DNA from: Orientia tsutsugamushi
GTDB taxonomy: Bacteria > Pseudomonadota > Alphaproteobacteria > Rickettsiales > Rickettsiaceae
Direction of reading: 5' to 3'
Length of the DNA: 64,000 nt
Assembly (NCBI RefSeq): GCF_900327275.1
Contig: NZ_LS398548.1
Span: 372,001-436,000, forward strand
This document shows, piece by piece, positions 38,091 to 47,033 of this stretch. The notes beneath the pieces were generated by a model. The model made no database searches and was not told where the DNA came from. It saw nothing but the letters and a program-made list of their open reading frames with translations. Numbering within the stretch: the first letter of the stretch is position 1; the number at the start of each line of letters is the position of its first letter. A program made the position numbers and the translations under genes.

Positions 38091-38133
38091 TCTACTAATA
38101 AATTAGAATGTGACTACCTAATTTATTAGTAGA
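38091..38133. terminator. perfect 16-bp stem-loop downstream of rnpA
   Basis: TCTACTAATAAATTAG and CTAATTTATTAGTAGA form a perfect 16-bp stem with an 11-base loop. It lies 22 bases past the rnpA stop, in the gap between rnpA and the yhdP-like gene. It has no strong T-run, so it may act as a processing or weak terminator hairpin. A second small palindrome ATACAGTTTAACTGTAT lies at 38061-38077. Confidence 0.55.
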
Positions 38134-38154
38134 ATAAACTTTGAATCAAGTATT

Positions 38155-38694
38155 TTATATTAAATACCTTAACAATTTTTGAAGTTCATTACTAAGTTCT
38201 AAATAACTAACATTAATAAGATGTTTATGAGGAATAATTAGATATGCCCTAGATAATAATGAATTCTTCTTGATAATATTAGATTGTTTGTGGAAGTCAC
38301 GATTATTAGTTGATTCAATATAATTATTGTTATTATGATCAGTTGATAATGAACAAAGAACAGTATTGGCATTATCCTCCACAGATAAGTATTGACTAAT
38401 TATTTGCCTCATACAAGCCTTTATTCTACGCTTAATTGTATTTCTTATGACAGCAGTTCGGCCACACTTTTTACTAACTTTAAGCCCTAAATAAATTTTT
38501 CTTGCAAAAATATGAGACATCTCTTGTGTTATTTTAGCTTTTTCATAAGTTTCTAGAGCTTTTAAATTATCTTGTAGTGAGTGTGATATTAAAATTAAGC
38601 TTTTACTTACTAACTTTTTTCCATACTTATTGATCGCTGTAAAAGCAGCCTGACTTTTTAGTGAATCAATAATAAGCTTTTTACGAAGCTTCAT
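38155..38694 (-). CDS. rnpA: ribonuclease P protein component
   Basis: RnpA supports the catalytic RNA that matures tRNA 5' ends. The diagnostic motif is present as KCGRTAVIRNTIKRRIKACMRQI near residues 76-98. At 179 residues it is longer than the usual 110-130. It has an N-terminal extension and an Asn-rich insertion (HNNNNYIESTNN region) before the C-terminal RAYLIIPHK. Similar low-complexity insertions are seen in other AT-rich endosymbionts. The ATG directly follows the stop of rpmH without a spacer. Confidence 0.93.
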   Translation of the reverse strand: MKLRKKLIIDSLKSQAAFTAINKYGKKLVSKSLILISHSLQDNLKALETYEKAKITQEMSHIFARKIYLGLKVSKKCGRTAVIRNTIKRRIKACMRQIISQYLSVEDNANTVLCSLSTDHNNNNYIESTNNRDFHKQSNIIKKNSLLSRAYLIIPHKHLINVSYLELSNELQKLLRYLI

Positions 38695-38829
38695 TTATGC
38701 AGATAATACCCTTCTACCTTTCATACGGCGCCTCATTAACACTCTCCTACCTCCTACACTAGACATACGCTCCATAAACCCATGCCTTCTTTTTCTAACT
38801 AATTTACTGGGTTGATAAGTACGTTTCAT
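38695..38829 (-). CDS. rpmH: 50S ribosomal protein L34
   Basis: A 44-residue, very basic protein beginning [18 protein letters not shown] and ending [12 protein letters not shown], the standard L34 sequence. The start at 38829 is preferred over the longer frame because MKRTYQPS is the universal N-terminus. It forms the conserved rpmH-rnpA pair. Confidence 0.97.
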   Translation of the reverse strand: MKRTYQPSKLVRKRRHGFMERMSSVGGRRVLMRRRMKGRRVLSA

Positions 38830-39608
38830 AATTTTAACCCTAAGATGATTTTTAACACTTTTTTCTAAGATTAGCACAAAATATTAGTGTATGCAATGGT
38901 ATAAATTGAGTAACATATATATTTATTCTAAATTTAAAGATCTAAAATTGACACGAATTGCATTGCTTTCTTATATTTTTAAACCTAACAAAATTTCTGT
39001 TTCTCTTTTTTAAGTTTGAATTATTTTTTACTTTTGCTTTCTCATCAATGATTCTCTAATTATATCGAACTATGGTTAAATGAAGTAGATAAAATTCTGG
39101 AAAGAGTAAAGTTTATAGGTAATATATCTGATTGAAGGCTATAGAAAATGGCAGTGTTGTAATATAAAGCTAAGATAAAAATTATTGAAAATAAAGGCTG
39201 AACTAGCAGAATAAAAATAAAATTGGAATTCAGAAGACTTACTACTAGAATGAGGCACAAACTTTTCTGCTAAAAAGACTAAAAGAAATATTCCGCAAGT
39301 TTATACCGCAACCAATTGATAGAGTAATACATCTTATCAACACAATATTACATAGCTGGACAAACTATTTTAGGATTAGTAACTCTAGCTGTCATTTTAG
39401 GTTTAGATACTACTTTTGTAAATAGTTTAACATACTTCTTATATAAGAACTGTACTTTACATTAGGTAAATTTAATCAAATTTTTAATTTCATCTATTGT
39501 ATCATTAAAACTACTTGTAATATTATACGGAATAGTATAATAAGCTATATTTGTTAAGCAATAAGAAAAAAAATATTAACAACTATCTAAAATATATACT
39601 TAAAGGTA
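38830..39608. other. long degenerate region upstream of rpmH and petC
   Basis: This holds the divergent promoters of rpmH-rnpA and petC, plus decayed sequence. One identifiable piece is the group II maturase remnant listed next. The rest contains only short frames. Confidence 0.45.
39262..39405 (+). pseudogene. group II intron maturase remnant (lineage 3)
   Basis: The plus strand reads IFRKFIPQPIDRVIHLINTI followed by LHSWTNYFRISNSS. This corresponds to the thumb/maturase region (…INPILRGWTNYF…) of group II intron proteins. It differs from both other intron proteins in the window. Only about 45 codons are recognisable. Confidence 0.65.
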
Positions 39609-40403
39609 ATGCAGCAAATATTTAAAAAGATTTCTATATGTTTAATAATATTAGTTATGGAACTTATTGTTGTATTGTCAATACAAGCTGAAGCTCTTTC
39701 TCCAAAAAAATTAGATTGGCCTTTTAATGGAATTTTAGGCCAATTAGATATTCAAGCAGCTCAGCGAGGATTTAAAGTATATAAAGAAGTTTGTTCCGCT
39801 TGCCATAGCTTAAAATATGTTTCATATAGAAATCTAGCAGATATTGGCTTTTCTGCCGATGAAATTAAAGCTATCGCTAGGGAGTATAATTTTCAGGATG
39901 GGCCTAATGACCAAGGGGAAATGTTTGAGCGGTCTGGATTACCATCAGATCAATTTTACAGTCCATTTTCTAATGATAAGGCTGCTAGAGCAGCGAATAA
40001 CGGTAGTTATCCAGTTGATCTTTCATTAATAATAAAAGCTAGAGAAAAAGGTGCAGACTATGTTTATTCACTTCTTACTGGATATACTGCACCTCCAGAA
40101 GAGTTTAAGTTAGAACATGGACTATACTATAACCCTTATTTTAGCATTCAGAAAATAGCTATGCCACCACCTTTAACCGATCACCAAGTTAGTTATAGCG
40201 ATGGTACTAACAGCAGTGTTGAACAAATGGCTAAAGATATAGTAGTTTTTTTGCAGTGGGCTGCAGAACCTGAAATGACACATAGAAAGTCTATGGGGTT
40301 AAAGGTAATTATATTCCTCATTATTTTTTCAACTATATTTTATATTGCTAAAGAAAGAGTTTGGTCAAATATCAAAGATAAACATAAGAATACCAATTTA
40401 TGA
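39609..40403 (+). CDS. petC: cytochrome c1 of the bc1 complex
   Basis: This protein carries electrons from the Rieske centre to cytochrome c in respiratory complex III. A 264-residue preprotein has a signal peptide (residues 8-28), the haem-binding motif C62-S-A-C-H66, the axial Met185 in AMPPPL, and a C-terminal membrane anchor (about 228-246, VIIFLIIFSTIFYIA). All functional residues are present. The rest of complex III (petA, petB) is not in the window, at least not upstream within the 730-base degenerate gap. Confidence 0.96.
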   Translation: MQQIFKKISICLIILVMELIVVLSIQAEALSPKKLDWPFNGILGQLDIQAAQRGFKVYKEVCSACHSLKYVSYRNLADIGFSADEIKAIAREYNFQDGPNDQGEMFERSGLPSDQFYSPFSNDKAARAANNGSYPVDLSLIIKAREKGADYVYSLLTGYTAPPEEFKLEHGLYYNPYFSIQKIAMPPPLTDHQVSYSDGTNSSVEQMAKDIVVFLQWAAEPEMTHRKSMGLKVIIFLIIFSTIFYIAKERVWSNIKDKHKNTNL

Positions 40404-40899
40404 TAATATTCCTTTCAAACCTATAAGTGGTACAATGCTCACTTGAGTTTTATTCTTATCTGATGATACTTTCAACTTGAAAGAAAATATAGAACTAGCA
40501 CATTCATGCATAAACTTTTTTATTATATTCATTGCTCTCTAACTTCTAAAGGTCTTATCTATTAATTAAAGATGCAATTAACAAAGAATTAAATGAAAGA
40601 CTACTAAATTTACAACAAACTTATACTCTATTTATTTAAGCTTTGTATTGCTTGGATTTGTAGATAGCTTCATGCATCTAACATCTAATTCTTCTATGCT
40701 TTTATTGACTTGTAGAAAATTGTACATATCTAATTCAACCTAATTTAGTATACATATAGCTCTATGCAATCTTTCAAATTCTTGCATCATCAATACTAAT
40801 AATTAAACAACTTTACTGCAGCAAAGAAGTTTGCACAGAAACTACAGATACTAATTGCTCTAAATATAGAAGAATTTATTCATATTCTCTTTCTGCTCT
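40404..40899. other. intergenic region between convergent petC and rph
   Basis: I recognise nothing here. It is AT-rich with scattered stops; no clear terminator hairpin with a T-run is visible. Confidence 0.4.
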
Positions 40900-41655
40900 T
40901 TAACACTCCTTATTATATCGAACTTTGGTTAACTTAAGCAATGATTGATTTTGAATATCAAATATATGATTGATAGCTTTTTGAGCAAGCTTTAGCATTT
41001 GTATTACTTGTTCATCTACAAAAGCCTTTTTTTCTGCTGCAACTTGTATTTCTACAATCTCTATAATTGTTCCTGCACGCCGAAAAACAAAATTAGCATC
41101 TACTTCTGCACAGCTATCTTCTTGATAATCTAGATCAACAATAACTCTACCATTAGATATACCACAAGATATAGCTGCTACTTGATATAAGATAGGATAC
41201 ACTGCAAGATTTTTTTCTTGCATTAACTTATTAACAGCCAAACACATTGCAACATAACCACCAGTTATCGATGCAGCACGTGTGCCACCATCTGCATTAA
41301 TAACATCACAATCTATTAAAATTTGCCTTTCCCCTAAAAGCTTTAAATCTACAGCTGCTCTCATAGCACGTGAGATTAACCTTTGAATTTCTTGAGTACG
41401 GCCAGATTTTCCTTGAATACCTTCTCGTTTAACACGCTGCAATGAAGAACCTGGTAACATACTATATTCTGCTGTTACCCAACCACCTTGCTTTTTATTC
41501 TTAAGAAATAAAGGCAAAGACTCTTCAACAGTAGCACTACATATTACATGTGTATTACCTATTTTAATCAAACATGACCCTTTACTATTAAGCATTGTCC
41601 CAAGTTCTATGCTAATAGGGCGCATTTCACTATCTTTTCTACTACATAACCGCAT
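40900..41655 (-). CDS. rph: ribonuclease PH
   Basis: A phosphate-dependent 3'-5' exoribonuclease that trims tRNA 3' ends. The 251-residue protein starts [19 protein letters not shown], matching the family N-terminus, so the upstream ATG is chosen over the internal one. Conserved blocks include [49 protein letters not shown] and VDLDYQEDS. It is divergent from grpE with 128 bases between, a pairing also known from Rickettsia. Confidence 0.96.
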   Translation of the reverse strand: MRLCSRKDSEMRPISIELGTMLNSKGSCLIKIGNTHVICSATVEESLPLFLKNKKQGGWVTAEYSMLPGSSLQRVKREGIQGKSGRTQEIQRLISRAMRAAVDLKLLGERQILIDCDVINADGGTRAASITGGYVAMCLAVNKLMQEKNLAVYPILYQVAAISCGISNGRVIVDLDYQEDSCAEVDANFVFRRAGTIIEIVEIQVAAEKKAFVDEQVIQMLKLAQKAINHIFDIQNQSLLKLTKVRYNKEC

Positions 41656-41783
41656 ACTAGATTTCTATCCATTTATTACTTGAAAACATGGAATTAAGAA
41701 ATATATTATAGATGAAGCTTTTTAGCAAATAGAAAAAAATCAGTTATATTATTTAAATTTAATAGTTATTAGGAACAAAAACT

Positions 41784-42380
41784 ATGCAGGACAATTACAC
41801 AAAGCAACATAATAAAGATGCATCAGGTTATGTTGTTAATCAAGATAATGCAGATTCTCAGCAAGTTGATAATAAATCATCTAATCAAGAAGTACAAAAT
41901 GATGATATAATTAATAACAAAGATAATGAAATAGCTCAGCTTAATGATGATTTGTTAAGAGCAATTGCAGAAAATGACAATACTATAAAAAGATACGAGC
42001 GCCAACTGCAAGAAGTAAAAGAATATGCTATATTTAACTTTGCTAAAGATATGCTTTCAGTTTTAGACGATTTAAGTCTTGCTTTAAGTAATATGGAACA
42101 GCAACTTGATAATAGCAATAACCAAGAAAATAATAAAATTAAAAATGCTATTACAGGTATAGAAATGACTCAAAAGAAATTTGGATCCATTTTAAGTCAA
42201 TATGGTATTCAAAAGTTTGAACCTAAAACAGGAGAACCTTTTGATTCTAATATTCACCATGTCCTTTCATTAGTTAAAGATACCAAATGTGCTAAAGGTA
42301 CTGTAGTAAGCGTTATGCAAGTTGGATATAAGTTAAAAGATCGCTTACTAAGACCTGCTATAGTATCTGTAGCAGAATAA
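41784..42380 (+). CDS. grpE: GrpE, nucleotide exchange factor for DnaK
   Basis: GrpE releases ADP from DnaK. The 198-residue protein has a polar, low-complexity N-terminus, then a long coiled coil (about residues 45-85, DLLRAIAENDNTIKRYERQL). The beta-wing domain follows with FEPKTGEPFDSNIHHVLSLV and ends GYKLKDRLLRPAIVSVA. Length and motifs are typical. Being near rph is consistent with rickettsial gene order. Confidence 0.96.
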   Translation: MQDNYTKQHNKDASGYVVNQDNADSQQVDNKSSNQEVQNDDIINNKDNEIAQLNDDLLRAIAENDNTIKRYERQLQEVKEYAIFNFAKDMLSVLDDLSLALSNMEQQLDNSNNQENNKIKNAITGIEMTQKKFGSILSQYGIQKFEPKTGEPFDSNIHHVLSLVKDTKCAKGTVVSVMQVGYKLKDRLLRPAIVSVAE

Positions 42381-42739
42381 AAGTAACACAGAAAGTAAAA
42401 AACTAGTTATATTACTCTAGCTTTAGCGCTGTTATATTAGAAAACTATATTCTTAATTAATTGTATATTTAGTGCATAAGTTTATTTTTTAGTATGTTAT
42501 AAAATTTGTATAAGTAGAACATAAGAAACTAAAAAAGAAATAGAAAAATTACTTAATAGATATACCAATGAATAGAAGAGTAGAGTTGAATAAGAACCTA
42601 GTAAAGAAGTAACAACAGACAAAGGATTTGATGATAAAGTTATCTTACTAAGCCGTTTAAGTAGTGCTGAAGAGTGCTTTTCCTGCCAAAAACACAGTCA
42701 AGTGATAGCGTAGTGGTTTTGTATAGCTAACGTAGGAAA
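42381..42739. other. non-coding sequence after grpE
   Basis: No gene. A short open stretch near 42600-42700 is not recognisable. This is the right boundary of the core-gene block. Confidence 0.4.
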
Positions 42740-43065
42740 TAGGTACAATCAGATAAACTTCATTACGTGTTCTAAAGCCATACTAATATCTTTCAAATAT
42801 TACTGGTGCTATAATTTGATTATTACAAAGTCCAGCTATCATACTGAACCTGGATTTATGTTGATAAGCTTTATATTGCCATAACATCTAGTACCTTTTA
42901 TACTCTATCCATATTCTCTACAAGCATTATCCTCTATTCCTGACTCATCAATAAATACTAGATTTTCTTTAGAAATTTGCTTTACCTTCTCGATAAATTC
43001 ATTTCTTAACACAATATCCCTTTTGGGGTGAAAATGAGTTTTTTTATAAGTGTATCCTAGTAGGT
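42740..43065 (-). pseudogene. IS630-family transposase remnant
   Basis: The minus strand reads LGYTYKKTHFHPKRD, then LVFIDESGIEDNACREYG, a stop, KGTRCYG, and in another frame FSMIAGLCNNQIIAPVIFE. The I-D-E-S-G and M-I-A-G-L motifs are hallmark IS630 catalytic-domain segments. The C-terminal part seen in the 6288-6519 remnant is absent. At least two stops make it non-functional. Confidence 0.8.
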
Positions 43066-43506
43066 ACATTTAATGTTTAAGATGATTTAACTAACAAGAA
43101 GAAATAAGTTAGATTAAGAGCTATTATGAGCTTTATACGCCTTATAAAATCTGCTATGTAGTTTATTCTCGTTTGAGTTGATACATGAATTTAACTGTAG
43201 CTGTATTAATATTATTTGTCAATATGACAATAATATCTTGATGTTAATTGCGGAAATATAACGTAAATTTATGTCTAATATTTGGCTAGTTGAAGTGCTA
43301 ATTTTTAATCAAACAACTTGAATTTATAGTTGATAAGCTTAGAGTAACCTTCAGTTGATAATGTCTCTTAAAAATATTTTTTATTTTTACAAAAGTATTT
43401 GCTATTAAATAAAAATCATACTTAGACTATAAGTTTAAGCTAATTTTAAAAATTAATAAGTTATTATTTAATTACTTCAATTTTAAATTAATGAAGGGTG
43501 ATAAAT
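43066..43506. other. left flank of the RAGE integrase
   Basis: AT-rich DNA with no recognisable gene. The left attachment site of the element should lie here or near 42.4 kb, but no repeat of a tRNA or other att-like sequence could be identified by eye. Confidence 0.35.
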
Positions 43507-44826
43507 ATGCCAGTAAAAGTATTTAAATTTACACAATCAGCATTAAATGAAATAAAAGTACCAACCAAAGAAGAAAAAATAATCAAGTGTAGAGATATAA
43601 TAGAAAGGAACTTACTTTGGATAATATCATATACTGGATTTAGAAGATTTTATTTAGGAATAAACATTGGTGGCATATATTATAAAATAAAAATAGGAGA
43701 TTCACCAGATCTAACGGTAGCAAAAGCTAGAAAAAAGATACAGCAGTTAAAAAGGGATATTGCTAACGGAATAAATCCAATGGATGAAAGACGGAAGATA
43801 AATAAAGAAAGAAGAGAAAAAAGAGAGAAGAGGCTTAAATTAAAGAATGAACTAACATTCGGACAGGTGCATGTAAAATATACTGAATATAGTAGTCTTT
43901 ATCATAAAAGTTGGAAGATAATGGCTCAAAGAGTAAAGAGGTATTCAGAATCTTTATACAATAAAAAGATATCAGAGATTACCAAAGAAGATATTCAGAA
44001 AATTTTTGATGAAATAACAGCAAGGAAACACTATGTAACAGCAAACAGTATTCTAAAACTGTTAAGCCCTATATTTAATAAGGCTATAGAGTGGGGATTA
44101 ATAGATAAAAATCCTGTTCATGGAATAAAAAGGCACAAGCAAGAATCAAGATCTAGATATGTAACAAATGAAGAAATGGAAAGAGTCATGAAAGTGCTTG
44201 CAGAGAAAGAAAATAGTCAATTAACAGAAGAAAAAAAACAATTAAAGATATCAGAAAAACTGTTTTTATTTACAGCTTTATTTACAGCAGCTCGTAGTGG
44301 CAATATATTAGCAATGAGATGGGACGAGATAAGCCTTAGCGAAAAAATATGGTGTATACCAAAAACTAAGAGTAAAAATGGTAAAACTCTATATATAGGG
44401 TTAGCTGATAAATTAATAGAAGTATTGCAAAACAGAAAACTATGCTCAAAAAGTGAATGGGTATTCCCAAGTCCGAAAGACAATAGTAAACACATATCAA
44501 GTTCAACAATACATCAAGCATGGGCTAAGATTCGAAAAAAAGCCGGAATACAGAATGTAACAATACATGATCTTAGAAGAACGTTCGCAACTTGGATGAA
44601 AAATAATGGTGAAACACTAGATACAATATCTCAAATATTAGGACATAGTAATACTAACATAACTAAAATTTATATTGTACATAGTTTAGCTAAGGCAAAA
44701 ATCGCTACAAATAAAGTTGTTGAAAATATGCTGAGTATATTCGGTCCCAATGTTTGTTTAAACGAGATACTATCTGGAATCTTACCATCATTAAGTTGTG
44801 GAGAAGAAAAATTGACAACAACTTAG
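43507..44826 (+). CDS. RAGE tyrosine-recombinase integrase
   Basis: A 439-residue site-specific recombinase of the P4-type integrase group that would insert and excise the element. The N-terminal arm-binding DUF4102-like segment has GDSPDLTVAKARKK, then a SAM-like core-binding domain follows. The catalytic domain keeps all key residues: Arg263 in TAARSGN, His354 and Arg357 in IHDLRR, His380 in LGHSNTN, and the nucleophile Tyr389 in KIYIVHS. The ATG at 43507 is preferred to the GTG nine bases upstream because of the spacing from GAAGGG. Two dead relatives lie at 12905 and 15310. It opens the tra operon region, 94 bases before traL. Confidence 0.93.
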   Translation: MPVKVFKFTQSALNEIKVPTKEEKIIKCRDIIERNLLWIISYTGFRRFYLGINIGGIYYKIKIGDSPDLTVAKARKKIQQLKRDIANGINPMDERRKINKERREKREKRLKLKNELTFGQVHVKYTEYSSLYHKSWKIMAQRVKRYSESLYNKKISEITKEDIQKIFDEITARKHYVTANSILKLLSPIFNKAIEWGLIDKNPVHGIKRHKQESRSRYVTNEEMERVMKVLAEKENSQLTEEKKQLKISEKLFLFTALFTAARSGNILAMRWDEISLSEKIWCIPKTKSKNGKTLYIGLADKLIEVLQNRKLCSKSEWVFPSPKDNSKHISSSTIHQAWAKIRKKAGIQNVTIHDLRRTFATWMKNNGETLDTISQILGHSNTNITKIYIVHSLAKAKIATNKVVENMLSIFGPNVCLNEILSGILPSLSCGEEKLTTT

Positions 44827-44920
44827 CTAAGTAGTTACTCTACATTAGATTTTGTAAATTTTTGAAAATCACAGTAGTAGAATGAGAAATCTCATGCTAC
44901 AATTGGGGCTAAAGGTGATT

Positions 44921-45217
44921 ATGCAAAATCAAAAATTATGTTGGGCATTATCGAGGCCATTGAAGTATATGGGTTTGAGCATTGATGAATGGGGAGTAGT
45001 GCTAGCTGGAGTAGCTCCAGGAATTGTACTACTAAACAGCAGGCATGCTAAATTAGGCCTAGCATTTATGGTTGGAGGAATTGCTCTATGTTATTGCTTT
45101 AAGAAATTTAAGAAGGTATCGGAGAATTTTTTGCTAAAAAGTTTTTTAGTAGCTAAAGGTTTATTGCCAGCTCCATTAGGATATTCAAGATTGCTGGGCA
45201 AAAAAGTTGGCAAATAA
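44921..45217 (+). CDS. traL: F-type conjugation protein TraL
   Basis: TraL is a small inner-membrane protein (VirB3-like) of F-type pilus assembly. The 98-residue product has two hydrophobic segments around GVVLAGVAPGIVLL and GLAFMVGGIALCYCF and a GLLPAPLGYSRLLGKK end. I place the start at 44921 because AAAGGTG lies just upstream; an in-frame ATG at 44882 would add 13 residues. The stop overlaps the traE start as TAATG. Confidence 0.88.
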   Translation: MQNQKLCWALSRPLKYMGLSIDEWGVVLAGVAPGIVLLNSRHAKLGLAFMVGGIALCYCFKKFKKVSENFLLKSFLVAKGLLPAPLGYSRLLGKKVGK

Positions 45218-45768
45218 TGAATCATCTCTTTAAGCAAAATGCTATACAAGAGCTGGTTAAATATAATAAATGCTTACTTTCAGTAACTATATTGCTAGCT
45301 GCAGCTAATATAATTGCGATAATGGCTGCAATTACCAAAGAAGAAAAGTGGTTATTAATTCCAGCAATGGAGCCTGATCGTAAAATGATGGTTTCATCAA
45401 AAAATTACCATGAAACCTATTTAAAGGAATGGGCAATTTATGTGACGAAACTCTTATTTACTACTTCTCCAAATGAGGTAGAAAGACAAATAGCAGACAT
45501 GAAAGTGGCATCTAGTAATACTGAATCTTTAAATAAATTTTTTCATGATCATTTGCAATTTGTTAAAGGCTCAAATGTATCTTCAGTCTTTTTTCCAAAA
45601 AAGATTGAAGTGATAAAGGATGGAGTATTAATTAGTGGAACGCTTCGTTATTGGTTTAGCGATAGTAAAGATATAGCTGTCGATAAGACTTACCTTTTGA
45701 CTTACAAGCAAACTCCTAATTACCTTTTATTGTTGACTGGTGTTAAAGAGAATGGAATAAAAAAATGA
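45217..45768 (+). CDS. traE: F-type conjugation protein TraE
   Basis: This 183-residue bitopic inner-membrane protein is the VirB8-like scaffold of the secretion channel. It has a membrane helix at about residues 18-38 (LSVTILLAAANIIAIMAAI) and a periplasmic NTF2-like domain containing YLKEWAIYV and a conserved GTLRYWFSD end. It overlaps traL by one base and traK by four bases (ATGA), which suggests translational coupling. A dead copy lies at 12370-12910. Confidence 0.93.
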   Translation: MNHLFKQNAIQELVKYNKCLLSVTILLAAANIIAIMAAITKEEKWLLIPAMEPDRKMMVSSKNYHETYLKEWAIYVTKLLFTTSPNEVERQIADMKVASSNTESLNKFFHDHLQFVKGSNVSSVFFPKKIEVIKDGVLISGTLRYWFSDSKDIAVDKTYLLTYKQTPNYLLLLTGVKENGIKK

Positions 45769-46253
45769 ATATTAGAATTTTGAGATTTATCATAGGGTTT
45801 ATTGCTTTGGTAAACGTTAATAATATATATGCAGTAGAATATGAGTTAGAAGCTGACAATTTACTAAAGCTTGAGATTTCTGATAGTGGGCCAACAAGAA
45901 TTAATCTTAAAGATGAAAAAATTAATGATATTTTTATGTACCCTCAAAATGCAGCTGAAGTTGTAGTTCATGAGTCTGGATTTTTGTTTATTGTTCCACG
46001 AGAAGAAGGAAACAAGGTTTATTTAACAGTAATAGGAGAATACAAAACAATTCAGGATTTAATGTTAACTTTTACTCCAAAAACTCCAAGCCCTATAATG
46101 CTTGTTAATGCTGCTACAAAAATAGAGGAAAAGGATAATTCAAAACAAAACAATAACAATTTGTTCAGTAATGACCTTAATACAAAAGAATTAACAGCGA
46201 AACCTTCTAAAAAACAAAGTAGAAATACTAAGAAAAAAATAAAACTGGCTTAA
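45765..46253 (+). CDS. traK: F-type conjugation protein TraK, probably C-terminally shortened
   Basis: TraK is the secretin-like outer-membrane-associated ring protein that works with TraB and TraV. A signal peptide (residues 5-22, ending NNIYA) precedes the N-domain (ADNLLKLEISDSGPTRINL and GFLFIVPREEG). At 162 residues it is much shorter than F TraK (about 240) and ends in a Lys-rich tail. The sequence after the stop is a tandem duplication of its own 3' end. I infer that the secretin-like C-terminus has been lost or replaced. Function is uncertain. Confidence 0.8.
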   Translation: MNIRILRFIIGFIALVNVNNIYAVEYELEADNLLKLEISDSGPTRINLKDEKINDIFMYPQNAAEVVVHESGFLFIVPREEGNKVYLTVIGEYKTIQDLMLTFTPKTPSPIMLVNAATKIEEKDNSKQNNNNLFSNDLNTKELTAKPSKKQSRNTKKKIKLA

Positions 46254-46670
46254 AGTGCTAGTTTTTACTTCAAAGACTTAAAGTTCTACAAAGATTATTA
46301 ATTAAAACCGCTTCAAAGTAAAATTTCATTGAACATGGAATAACTAGCATTAGGAGAATAATGCAAAATTTACTAATAAGCAATAACAATGTTCATATGC
46401 AATTTGTTAAAGGCTCAAATGTGTCTTCACCAATTTGTTCAGTAATGATGTTAATACAAAAGAATTAACAGCAAAACCTTCTAAAAAACAAAGTAGAAAT
46501 ACTAAGGAAAAATAAAACTGGCTTAAAATGCTAGTTTTTACTTCAAAGCCTTAAAGTTCTGGTAGGGTATCTGAAACTCTCTTCAAAGTAAAATTTCATT
46601 CAACGTGGAATTCACTAGCACTAGGAGAATAATGCAAAATTTACTAATAAGCAATAAAAATGTTCATATA
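46151..46670 (+). repeat. tandem duplication of the traK end and downstream leader
   Basis: Unit 1 (about 46151-46398) and unit 2 (about 46431-46666) share AATTTGTTCAGTAATGA, ACAAAGTAGAAATACTAAG, TTTACTTCAAAG, TCAAAGTAAAATTTCATT, and the leader AGGAGAATAATGCAAAATTT. Between them (46399-46427) is a 29-bp piece identical to traE (CAATTTGTTAAAGGCTCAAA...TCTTCA). Unit 2 ends at the start of the pilin-like gene. Confidence 0.9.
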
Positions 46671-46995
46671 TCAAAAATCTCGACTAAATATGCTAAACCC
46701 TACATTTGGAATACAGTGGAATAATGTAGTTGTAGGGCTGTTAATTATTATAATTACTGCTTGTGTTTTTTCTTTTGAGCCAGCATTAGCTGATACTCTT
46801 GAAGGGCAGCTTAATAAAATAGACGGACTTTTTAGTGGAAAACTAAAAACAATAGGTATATCAAGCGCAACTATTTTATCATCGATTTGGGCTGTAGCAA
46901 GAGGGAATATAAAGCTTGCAGGAGTAATGGTAGCAATTGGTGTTATTTTAGGCTTTTACCTAGATTGGATTGCCAGTGGTATGAAAATTAATTGA
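46660..46995 (+). CDS. F-pilin-like (TraA/VirB2 type) propilin
   Basis: The 111-codon frame has a hydrophobic leader ending FEPALA, followed by a mature region of 67 residues, close to the 70 of F pilin. That region has two hydrophobic helices (IGISSATILSSIWAVA and LAGVMVAIGVILGFYLDWI) separated by the short basic loop RGNIK. This hairpin layout is diagnostic of VirB2/TraA pilins. A strong ribosome binding site and ATG (AGGAGAATAATG, ATG at 46632) lie just upstream in another frame, so the true leader may have suffered a one-base shift; otherwise translation starts weakly at 46660 or 46690. The position between traK and traB differs from F, where the pilin gene precedes traL. Confidence 0.7.
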   Translation: MFIYQKSRLNMLNPTFGIQWNNVVVGLLIIIITACVFSFEPALADTLEGQLNKIDGLFSGKLKTIGISSATILSSIWAVARGNIKLAGVMVAIGVILGFYLDWIASGMKIN

Positions 46996-47033
46996 TAAGG
47001 TAGAAACATTAACATTCAAAAAGCGGAGGAATA

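Noticed and set aside
43066-43506. Attachment site of the RAGE at a tRNA gene.
   Set aside because: The only tRNA is 15 kb away and no repeat of its 3' end could be found near the integrase.
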